From an uncultured Pelagibacteraceae bacterium (GTDB lineage: Bacteria; Pseudomonadota; Alphaproteobacteria; Pelagibacterales; Pelagibacteraceae), in contig CACHGH010000003.1 of NCBI GenBank assembly GCA_902579215.1, forward strand, positions 20,868 through 84,867: a stretch of 64,000 nt of DNA. The letters run 5' to 3'. A program made the translations under genes and the position numbers. Position 1 is the stretch's first letter. Each line of letters opens with the position of its first letter. Shown piece after piece: positions 19,461 through 27,868 of this stretch. Under the pieces are notes generated by a model. The model did no database searches and had not been told where the DNA came from. It saw nothing but the letters and a program-made list of their open reading frames with translations.

Positions 19461-20651
19461 ATGATCAATTTTAAACAAGAACTAAGTAAAATCTTAGAAG
19501 AAGATCCCTTAGGTATATTAAAAATACAAGTTGCTCAAACTATAAGCCCAGATCAAAGGTTAAAAGATTCTTTTGAAGAAATAAATAAATTTGTAGACGA
19601 ATTTGGTATTGAGCCAAAAAAGTCTAATAATATTAATGAAAGGAAATTATTTAGTAGACTTTTTGAATTGAGGAAAGATTTTGAAAAAGCAAGCATTCTA
19701 AAAAATTTTGATAAACATAACTTATTAAAAAATGTCAAAGAGCCTAAAACAGTAGATGATGTTTTAGAAAATGATTATCTTGGATTATTAAGTGATGAAA
19801 ACGAAGATATATTCAACATAAGAAATATTCCAAAAATTAAATCAAAAACAGACTTTGTTGCTAGAAGAAAACCATGTAAAAATTTTCATAAATTTGAAGA
19901 TCAATTCAAGATAGTTCAGAAGGAAATTACATCTGGAAAAAGAAAGATTTTAGTTTTTAAAGATAATCATTGCAAAGAAGGTGGATATTATATTTTAGAT
20001 GGTATTTTACTTTTTTTAGAAAAAATTGAAGGAAAAAACATTAAAAGATTTAATGATAAAAGTCAGGGAACAAGAAAGAGAGATGATCCAAGAACAAGAT
20101 GTATTTTTGAAAATGGAATGGAATCAAATATGTACTTACGGTCACTTCAAAAAGAACTATATAATAACGGAAGTACAGTAATTAGAAGTAACGATGAATC
20201 TTTAAAAGAATTTGATGAAAACTTAGGTGGAATCAATAAAGAAGACAAACTATCAGGCCATATATATGTATTATCATCTTTAAGTAATAAACCCGAAATA
20301 CAGGTTATTAAAGACTTATATAAAATTGGTTACTGCACTACATCCGTTGAAGAAAGAACAAAAGGTGCTGAAAATGATCCCACTTATTTAATGTCACCTG
20401 TTAAAATTGTTTCTAGCTACAAAGTTTTTAATTTAAATCCACAAAAATTTGAAAATTTAATACATACTTTTTTTCAAGAAAAATGTTTAAACATAAAAAT
20501 AGCAGATAGAAATGGAAAGAATATTCAACCTAAAGAATGGTATGTTATTCCTATTAAAATTATTGAAAGAGTTATTCAACTAATAATTAGTGGTGAAATT
20601 ATCAAATTTAAATATGACGCAAAAAATGAAGAACTTGTAAAATTTGATTAA
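19461..20651 (+). CDS. GIY-YIG (T5orf172/MUG113-like) nuclease family protein
   Basis: C-terminal GHIYVLSSLSNKPEIQVIKDLYKIGYCTTSVEERTKGAENDPTYL...PQKFENLIHTFFQEK with GIY/YIG-like, Arg and Glu positions. Confidence 0.83.
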   Translation: MINFKQELSKILEEDPLGILKIQVAQTISPDQRLKDSFEEINKFVDEFGIEPKKSNNINERKLFSRLFELRKDFEKASILKNFDKHNLLKNVKEPKTVDDVLENDYLGLLSDENEDIFNIRNIPKIKSKTDFVARRKPCKNFHKFEDQFKIVQKEITSGKRKILVFKDNHCKEGGYYILDGILLFLEKIEGKNIKRFNDKSQGTRKRDDPRTRCIFENGMESNMYLRSLQKELYNNGSTVIRSNDESLKEFDENLGGINKEDKLSGHIYVLSSLSNKPEIQVIKDLYKIGYCTTSVEERTKGAENDPTYLMSPVKIVSSYKVFNLNPQKFENLIHTFFQEKCLNIKIADRNGKNIQPKEWYVIPIKIIERVIQLIISGEIIKFKYDAKNEELVKFD

Positions 20652-20810
20652 GCAAATTTAGACCATATTTTTTTATTAGATAAAATTAGTGATTTACGAA
20701 TTAATTATATTTGGAGTAATTCCCATTTATATTTATAAAAAAATTAAAAAAATCATTATAAAAACATATTTTAGTCCTAATAAAACCAACTAGTTATGTT
20801 CTAAAATATA

Positions 20811-21413
20811 ATGCGATTGTTTTGGTTTATTTCTCTCCATTTAATTGTATTTTTAATATTAATCTCTTCATATTCTTACGCAGAGGATAAAATATTTACC
20901 TGTAAACCAATTATGGCAAGCGTTCAGTTAAAAAATGGAGAATATTATTTTGAAACAGTTGATGATGAAAAAATTCCTCTGATAAATAAATTAACAGTAT
21001 CACAATTTTTAATTGATAATAACGATGTATTTTACAAAAACAATAAAAATAGAAAATTTGAACAACTTATTTCTATAAATCACTTTGACAGTTTAGATTT
21101 AAACAATGAACAGTCTAATATTTTTAAAAAAATTTGGGATGTTTTTTTAGAATGGGATCAAATGTTAAATCTTAAAAATTTTAAAACTTTTATTTATCCT
21201 TACAAATCATTTGATGATAATGGTGATTATTATCTATCTATGAAGCGAATAAGTATACATGAAGAAAATTACAGAACATCTGAGATAACTGTACCTGTAC
21301 CTTTTGCAGAAGATAAGCCATCCTATTTCATTGAAAGATCTTGTGAGGGAGAAAATGAAAAGGAACCAATTCAGTATTTCTTCGAAAAATCAATTAATAG
21401 AAAACTTTCTTAA
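20811..21413 (+). CDS. Hypothetical exported protein
   Basis: Signal peptide-like N-terminus MRLFWFISLHLIVFLILISSYSYAED; no family recognised. Confidence 0.6.
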   Translation: MRLFWFISLHLIVFLILISSYSYAEDKIFTCKPIMASVQLKNGEYYFETVDDEKIPLINKLTVSQFLIDNNDVFYKNNKNRKFEQLISINHFDSLDLNNEQSNIFKKIWDVFLEWDQMLNLKNFKTFIYPYKSFDDNGDYYLSMKRISIHEENYRTSEITVPVPFAEDKPSYFIERSCEGENEKEPIQYFFEKSINRKLS

Positions 21414-21467
21414 GTTAAATTAAAAAAAATATTGTTTAATTATTAAAAAAAATTTATCCTATAAAAT

Positions 21468-21887
21468 ATGGCAAGATCATATTTTCTACTTAAATCTGAA
21501 CCTAATGTATGGTCTATATATCAACAAAAAAAAGCAGGATTAAAAGGTGTGTCTTGGGATGGAGTTAGAAACTATCAAGCTGCAAATAATTTAAAAAAGA
21601 TGAAAAAAGGTGATCTTTGTTTTTTTTATCACTCAAATATAGGAAAAGAAATTGTTGGTATTGTAGAAATAGTAAAGCCAGCGTTTTTAGATATAACAGA
21701 TAAAAAAAAAAAATTTGTCGCTGTACAAGTTAAGTTTAAAAAAATGTTAAATAAACCTGTTCCACTTGTAAATATTAAAAAAAATAAAGATTTAATTCAT
21801 TTATCACTAGTAAAACAAAGCAGGTTATCAGTAATTTCCATAGATTCTAAAAGCTGGAAAATCATAAACAAGATGGGTAATATCTAA
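21468..21887 (+). CDS. EVE domain-containing protein
   Basis: [15 protein letters not shown]...[44 protein letters not shown]. Confidence 0.93.
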   Translation: MARSYFLLKSEPNVWSIYQQKKAGLKGVSWDGVRNYQAANNLKKMKKGDLCFFYHSNIGKEIVGIVEIVKPAFLDITDKKKKFVAVQVKFKKMLNKPVPLVNIKKNKDLIHLSLVKQSRLSVISIDSKSWKIINKMGNI

Positions 21888-21898
21888 AAAAAATTATC

Positions 21899-23923
21899 AT
21901 GACAAAAAGAAAAAAAAGAAAAACTGTTAAAAGAAAAAAAAGAACTCTAAGAAAATTTAAAAAGAAAACTAAAAAAAAACTAGAGAGTAACGAACTTATA
22001 GTTAAAACTAAAAAAGAATGGATTAATAAAGCTTTTATTAACAAAAGTGAATATGAAAAAAAATATAAAAAATCACTAAAAAATAATGAGGAATTTTGGA
22101 GAAAAGAAGGAAAAAGAATTACATGGATTAAACCATATAAAAAAATTAAAAATGTTAGGTACAGTAAAGAAGATGTTCATATCAAATGGTACGAAGATGG
22201 GACATTAAATGCATCTGCAAATTGCATTGATAGACACTTAAAAAAAAATAAAGATAAGACTGCTATAATTTGGGTTGGTGATGATCCAAAAGTTCAAAAA
22301 AAAATAACTTACAAACAACTGCACCAGGAAGTTTCTAAAACTGCTAACGCTTTAAAAGAATTAGGTATTAAAAAAGGTGACAGAGTTACAATTTATTTAA
22401 CAATGATACCTGAATTAGCTTATACAATGCTTGCATGTGCAAGAATAGGAGCTGTACACTCAATTATTTTTGGAGGATTTTCTGCTGAAAGTATAGCTGG
22501 AAGAATTAACGACTGTAAATCAGACTATGTAATAACAGCTGATGAAGGTGTTAGGGGTGGAAAAACAATTCCCCTAAAAGCTACTACGGATGAAGCTTTA
22601 ATTAATTGCCCAAATGTAAAAAAATGTATTGTTGTTAAAAGAACTGGAAATTTTATAAACTGGAATCCCGGGAGAGATGTTTGGTATCATGAAATAACAA
22701 AAAAAGTCTCTTCTAATTGTGAACCAGAAGAAATGAGCGCTGAAGATCCTCTATTTATCTTATATACATCTGGTTCAACAGGAAAACCAAAAGGTGTTTT
22801 GCATACAACTGGGGGCTATATGGTTTATGCATCAATGACACATCAATATATTTTTAATTATAAACAAAAAGATATTTATTTTTGTACTGCAGATATTGGA
22901 TGGATTACTGGACATAGTTATATCATTTATGGGCCTCTCTCAAATGCAGCAACGACCATAATGTTTGAAGGGATACCAACTTATCCTGACTTTTCTAGAT
23001 GGTGGCAAATAGTTGATAAATACAAAGTAAATATTTTTTATACTGCTCCAACTGCTATAAGAGCTTTAATGAGAGAAGGTGATGGTCCTGTAAAAAAAAC
23101 ATCAAGAAAATCTCTAAAAATATTAGGAACTGTTGGAGAGCCAATTAACCCAGAGGCTTGGCAATGGTACTATAAAACTGTCGGTGACTCTAAATGTCCT
23201 ATTGTGGATACTTGGTGGCAAACAGAAACAGGAGGTATATTAATTAGTCCACAAACAGGGGCCATTGATTTAAAACCTGGGTCTGCAACTAAACCATTTT
23301 ATGGAATAAAACCAGTTATAGTCGATAAAGATGGTAAGGTCTTAAAAGGAGAAGCGCAGGGAAGACTCTGTATTGCTCAATCATGGCCTGGCCAAATGAG
23401 AACGGTTTATGGAGATCATCAAAGATTTATAGATACTTACTTTTCACAATTTGATGGAAAATATTTTACAGGTGATGGATGTCGTAGGGATAAAGATGGT
23501 TATTATTGGATAACAGGGAGAGTAGACGATGTAATTATAGTTTCAGGTCATAATTTAGGAACTGCTGAAATTGAAAGTGCATTTGTGGCTCATTCAAAAG
23601 TAGCAGAAGCTGCTGTTGTAGGTTTTCCTCATGATATAAAAGGTAATGGTTTATATTGTTATGTAACTCTTAATGCTGGTGAAAAAGAAGATGGAGAATT
23701 AGAAAGAGATCTTAAACACTGGGTAAGAAGACAAATAGGCCCAATTGCAACACCAGACTTTATACAGTTTGCACCTGGTTTGCCCAAGACAAGATCTGGA
23801 AAAATTATGAGAAGAATTTTAAGAAAGATAGCTGCAAATGAACATGATCAACTAGGTGATACAACTACTTTGGCTGATCCTAGTGTTGTTAAGAGCTTAG
23901 TAGATAATAGAAAAAATACTTAA
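21899..23923 (+). CDS. acs: Acetyl-CoA synthetase with Lys/Arg-rich N-terminal extension
   Basis: [50 protein letters not shown]-terminal [17 protein letters not shown]. Confidence 0.96.
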   Translation: MTKRKKRKTVKRKKRTLRKFKKKTKKKLESNELIVKTKKEWINKAFINKSEYEKKYKKSLKNNEEFWRKEGKRITWIKPYKKIKNVRYSKEDVHIKWYEDGTLNASANCIDRHLKKNKDKTAIIWVGDDPKVQKKITYKQLHQEVSKTANALKELGIKKGDRVTIYLTMIPELAYTMLACARIGAVHSIIFGGFSAESIAGRINDCKSDYVITADEGVRGGKTIPLKATTDEALINCPNVKKCIVVKRTGNFINWNPGRDVWYHEITKKVSSNCEPEEMSAEDPLFILYTSGSTGKPKGVLHTTGGYMVYASMTHQYIFNYKQKDIYFCTADIGWITGHSYIIYGPLSNAATTIMFEGIPTYPDFSRWWQIVDKYKVNIFYTAPTAIRALMREGDGPVKKTSRKSLKILGTVGEPINPEAWQWYYKTVGDSKCPIVDTWWQTETGGILISPQTGAIDLKPGSATKPFYGIKPVIVDKDGKVLKGEAQGRLCIAQSWPGQMRTVYGDHQRFIDTYFSQFDGKYFTGDGCRRDKDGYYWITGRVDDVIIVSGHNLGTAEIESAFVAHSKVAEAAVVGFPHDIKGNGLYCYVTLNAGEKEDGELERDLKHWVRRQIGPIATPDFIQFAPGLPKTRSGKIMRRILRKIAANEHDQLGDTTTLADPSVVKSLVDNRKNT

Positions 23924-24546
23924 AACCTAATTAGTTTAATAAATTCATTTTGAATATTTTCCCATTTTAAGATCATTGAATTTAAAACTATTTTTCTATC
24001 TAAAGTTTTTAATTCTTCAGCAACAGGAGCCCATTCATATAAAGCTAAAGCACTCTCATTAAATGGCCAAGACTTGTAATATTTTTCCCAATCAATTTTC
24101 TGCATTCTTGCATTAAATTTTTCCTTACCTCTCGAAATAATTTCTTCAGGCATTCCATTTCTTTTTTCATTATTTAAAATTTCATCATATAGTTCGTTTG
24201 CTTTATTTGTTGCATTATAATTATGAAAAACTTTCAAGTATGAAAGGGTATAAAAAATAAGATCCTGAAGAGCTACGGAATAAATATTCCATTTTGCTTT
24301 ATTTATTGATGATAAAAAAATCTCATCATCAAACATTAAAACATATCTTGTTCCTATCCTTGTCTTTAAATAACCATATAAGGTAACTTGTGAAACCCAA
24401 GCAGATTTTTTTTGAATAAATTCTGTAAGATCTTTTATATTTTTAATTTTTCTCTTTGGTATAAAAGCCTTAAATAAAGAAAAAAGGTAAAGCTTAAAAT
24501 CTTCAATTCTTATATCTTTCAGATTAAATTTATATTTAAGAGCCAT
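23920..24546 (-). CDS. Hypothetical protein
   Basis: 208-aa ORF convergent with acs; no family recognised. Confidence 0.6.
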   Translation of the reverse strand: MALKYKFNLKDIRIEDFKLYLFSLFKAFIPKRKIKNIKDLTEFIQKKSAWVSQVTLYGYLKTRIGTRYVLMFDDEIFLSSINKAKWNIYSVALQDLIFYTLSYLKVFHNYNATNKANELYDEILNNEKRNGMPEEIISRGKEKFNARMQKIDWEKYYKSWPFNESALALYEWAPVAEELKTLDRKIVLNSMILKWENIQNEFIKLIRF

Positions 24547-24663
24547 TTACTACTTGGGGTTGTTTTATATTATATAAAGCTTGATATTACTATAGTTTTT
24601 AAGGGTTTAATTATTGGTTAATATAAGTATGCTCGTTTCTTTTAAACTATAGGGAGAAAAAAA

Positions 24664-24927
24664 ATGTCAAAACAAGCACAACACTGGGAAAAAACTAGAG
24701 GTTTGCTATTTGTAACTTTAGCAATCTGGTTTGTTTTCTCAATAGGCATCTTTTTCTTTGGAGCCGAAATGGAAGCATCTAGTTTTAGACCTCTAGGATA
24801 TCCTTTGTCATATTATATGACATGTCAAGGGTCGCTTGGAATTTTTGTAATACTAATTTTCTGGTTTGCAAATAGACAAGAAAAAATAGATGAAGAATTT
24901 GGTTTTACCGAAAGAGAGGATGACTAA
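24664..24927 (+). CDS. DUF4212 small subunit of sodium/solute symporter
   Basis: Two-TM protein (HWEKTRGLLFVTLAIWFVFSIGIFFFGAEM...FRPLGYPLSYYMTCQGSLGIFVILIFWFANRQEKID) directly upstream of symporter gene. Confidence 0.9.
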   Translation: MSKQAQHWEKTRGLLFVTLAIWFVFSIGIFFFGAEMEASSFRPLGYPLSYYMTCQGSLGIFVILIFWFANRQEKIDEEFGFTEREDD

Positions 24928-26748
24928 ATGATTAAAGGAAAATTTATAGATAATTTGCCTAAGGTTTATGGGATATATACTGGAGGTTTCCTTGTATTCA
25001 TAATCTTAATGGCAATAGCAGAGCAAGCAGGTATGACTGCTAAGGCAATAGGAATTGCTTTTGTAGCATTCACTGTTGGTATCTATGCACTTATTGGTTA
25101 TCTATCACGTACACTTCAACTTGACGCTTATTACGTAGCGGGAAGACAAGTTCCTACCGTATTCAACGGAATGGCTACCGCAGCAGACTGGATGTCTGGT
25201 GCATCATTCGTTGCAATGGCAGGTGGAATATACTTCAAAGGCTATGGATATATGGCGTTGTTAGTTGGATGGACAGGTGGATATGTACTAGTTGCTTCAT
25301 TACTAGCACCTTACTTAAGAAAATTTGGATGTTATACGGTCCCAGATTTTATAGGTACAAGGTATGGTGGTAACGTAGCTAGAGTATGTGCAGTAATCGT
25401 ATTAACAGTTGCTTCATTTACTTATGTGACTGCTCAAATTAATGCAACAGGAACAATTGCTTCTGTAGCATTGGATATTCCATTTGAGATAGCAGTTTAT
25501 ATAGGACTTGCAGGTATACTTATATGTTCAATGCTAGGAGGAATGCGTGCAGTAACCTGGACGCAAGTTGCCCAATATATTGTTTTAATTATTGCATACT
25601 TAATACCAGTATTCTGGATAAGTAATAAAATGGGCGCTGGATTCTTTCCACATGTAATGTTAGCGGATGAGGTTGCTAGAATTGCTGATCTTGAAAGCCA
25701 ATTTGGCCTTGGAACAGTTAAAAATTCTGCAGCTGATTTAGCTACAGTGCCAAAAGGTTTGGCTGGTATAACTAAAGCTCACTCTTCAGTTAATGCTACA
25801 CCTTGGGCATTTATTTCATTAGCGGTATGTATGATGGCTGGAACAGCATCATTACCTCACGTTATGATGAGATATTTTACAACTCCAAGCGTAAAATCAG
25901 CTAGAAGATCAGTAGGTTGGTCATTATTCTTTATATTCCTACTTTACTCTTCTGCGCCGATGTTAGCGACTTTATCAAAACTATCATTGATGGACCCAAC
26001 ACTTTCGACAGGAATTATTGGTAAATCAATAGCAGATGTTCAAGCATTAGATTGGTACCAAAACTGGAACCAAGCAAACTTAATGTTTGTAAGCGACTTT
26101 AACGGAAATGGAACTCTTGAGTTAAATGAGTTTTTCATGGGTGGTAAAGCCGTTGTGTTAGCAACACCAGAAATTGCAGGATTACCATATGTAATCTCAG
26201 GTCTGGTTGCTGCTGGAGGTATGGCTGCTGCCATGAGTACTGCTGATGGTTTGGTTCTAGCGATTGCAAACGCTTTGTCTCATGACTTATATTATAAGAT
26301 CATTGACCCTAAAGCAGAAACTAAGAAAAGACTAATTGTTGCAAGGGTACTACTTTTCATAATTGGTTTTGCCGGAGCGTCTATTGCTGCTCTTGAAATT
26401 CAAGGTATCTTAGGTTCGGTTATATGGGCTTTTGACTTTGCTATGTCAGGATTGTTCTTCCCACTTGTATTAGGAGTATGGTGGAAGAGAGCAAACGCAC
26501 AGGGTGCTATTGCAGGAATGCTTCTAGGTCTAATCTCTGGTACAGCGTATCTAGTTTGGGTACGTAATGGTGGAGCTGGATTCTGGGGTGTAACTCAACT
26601 TACATTTGGAATAGTTGGATCATTAGTTAGTTTGGTATCTATGATAGTTGTTAGTTTAATGACACCTGCACCAGATGCTGCAACTCAAAGAATGGTTGAT
26701 GAAGTACGTATACCAAGCGGTAGAACAGTACTTGGAAAACAACATTAA
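24928..26748 (+). CDS. Sodium:solute symporter (VC_2705/ActP-like family) with EF-hand-like loop
   Basis: DAYYVAGRQVPTVFNGMATAADWMSGASFV; LATPEIAGLPYVISGLVAAGGMAAAMSTADGLVLAIANALSHD. Confidence 0.93.
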   Translation: MIKGKFIDNLPKVYGIYTGGFLVFIILMAIAEQAGMTAKAIGIAFVAFTVGIYALIGYLSRTLQLDAYYVAGRQVPTVFNGMATAADWMSGASFVAMAGGIYFKGYGYMALLVGWTGGYVLVASLLAPYLRKFGCYTVPDFIGTRYGGNVARVCAVIVLTVASFTYVTAQINATGTIASVALDIPFEIAVYIGLAGILICSMLGGMRAVTWTQVAQYIVLIIAYLIPVFWISNKMGAGFFPHVMLADEVARIADLESQFGLGTVKNSAADLATVPKGLAGITKAHSSVNATPWAFISLAVCMMAGTASLPHVMMRYFTTPSVKSARRSVGWSLFFIFLLYSSAPMLATLSKLSLMDPTLSTGIIGKSIADVQALDWYQNWNQANLMFVSDFNGNGTLELNEFFMGGKAVVLATPEIAGLPYVISGLVAAGGMAAAMSTADGLVLAIANALSHDLYYKIIDPKAETKKRLIVARVLLFIIGFAGASIAALEIQGILGSVIWAFDFAMSGLFFPLVLGVWWKRANAQGAIAGMLLGLISGTAYLVWVRNGGAGFWGVTQLTFGIVGSLVSLVSMIVVSLMTPAPDAATQRMVDEVRIPSGRTVLGKQH

Positions 26749-26762
26749 ATAAATTTCATTTT

Positions 26763-26790
26763 AAGGGGCGAATTTTTTCGCCCCTTTTAT
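26763..26790 (+). terminator. Rho-independent terminator after symporter operon
   Basis: aaggggcgaa-tttt-ttcgcccctt followed by T-rich tail; perfect 10-bp stem. Confidence 0.92.
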
Positions 26791-26811
26791 ATTAAGAATT
26801 TTTAGTCTCTT

Positions 26812-27162
26812 ATGTCTGCAAACTTTCATCCGCTGGTATATTTTATTGATTATGTAATGGGAGTTATTATGTGGACATTAATCGGTAGGGTTGGGATGAA
26901 TATCTTTCAAAAAGAGGACTCCGAGTTCTTTTTTATGAAAGCGTTTGTGAAACTAACAGATCCATTAATAAAATTATTTCAACCTATAACCCCATCATTT
27001 ATAATAAAGCCAATTGTCCCTCTTTATGTAGCTTGGTTTTTTTATATGTTTAGGTTTTACCTTATGCCGTATTTATTGGGGTATTCTGTTATGGGAATGC
27101 TATCATTTCCTCTAGAAAGTGACATTGCAATACAAATTTACCAAATTTTTGGAAAAAATTAA
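26812..27162 (+). CDS. Small membrane protein (YggT-like)
   Basis: Hydrophobic; KLTDPLIKLFQPITPSFIIKPIVPLYVAWFFYMFRFYL resembles the YggT topology. Confidence 0.55.
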   Translation: MSANFHPLVYFIDYVMGVIMWTLIGRVGMNIFQKEDSEFFFMKAFVKLTDPLIKLFQPITPSFIIKPIVPLYVAWFFYMFRFYLMPYLLGYSVMGMLSFPLESDIAIQIYQIFGKN

Positions 27163-27205
27163 TTCAAATTAAAAAACAAAATTGATACTAGTATTCTAGC
27201 AATCA

Positions 27206-27865
27206 ATGAAAAAAATAAAAATATCACCATCTATCCTGTCGGCTGATTTTAGTCAGTTAGGTAGTGAAATAAAAAGATTAGAGGAAGGTGGAGCCGATAT
27301 GATACATGTTGATGTAATGGATGGACATTTTGTTCCTAACTTAACAATAGGGCCACCAGTAATTAAAAATTTGAGAAAATATACCAATATACCTTTTGAT
27401 GTTCATTTAATGATTTCTCCAGTTCATAAATATATTAAGGATTATGCTGATGCTGGAGCAGATATAATTACAATTCATCCAGAGGCAACAGATTCTTTAG
27501 AAGATTCGATAAAAGAAATTAGAAATTACAAAAAGAAAGTTGGTGTTTCTTTAAATCCAGATACTAAATTAGAAGTTATAGAAAAAAATTTAGATAAAAT
27601 AGATTTAGTATTAATTATGAGTGTGCATCCAGGATTTGGAGGACAGAAGTTTATTTCAGATGTTTTAAATAAAATTAAAGATTTAAGTAATATTAAAAAA
27701 GAAAGAAAATTAGAATTTGATATAGAAGTAGATGGTGGAATTAATTTTTCTAATTCGAAAGATGTAATAAATGCAGGTGCAAATATATTGGTATCTGGAA
27801 CTACAGTCTTTAGAGAAAATAATGGAGATTTAAAAAAAAATATTAAAACGCTTAAATTATTTTAG
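27206..27865 (+). CDS. rpe: Ribulose-phosphate 3-epimerase
   Basis: ISPSILSADFSQLGSEI; HVDVMDGHFVPNLTIGPPVI; VHPGFGGQKFI. Confidence 0.97.
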   Translation: MKKIKISPSILSADFSQLGSEIKRLEEGGADMIHVDVMDGHFVPNLTIGPPVIKNLRKYTNIPFDVHLMISPVHKYIKDYADAGADIITIHPEATDSLEDSIKEIRNYKKKVGVSLNPDTKLEVIEKNLDKIDLVLIMSVHPGFGGQKFISDVLNKIKDLSNIKKERKLEFDIEVDGGINFSNSKDVINAGANILVSGTTVFRENNGDLKKNIKTLKLF

Positions 27866-27868
27866 CAG

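Noticed and set aside
20652-20810. Second noncoding edge of the cassette as a direct-repeat (att) partner or ncRNA
   Set aside because: No repeat shared with 14679-14852 and no convincing hairpin; simply AT-rich
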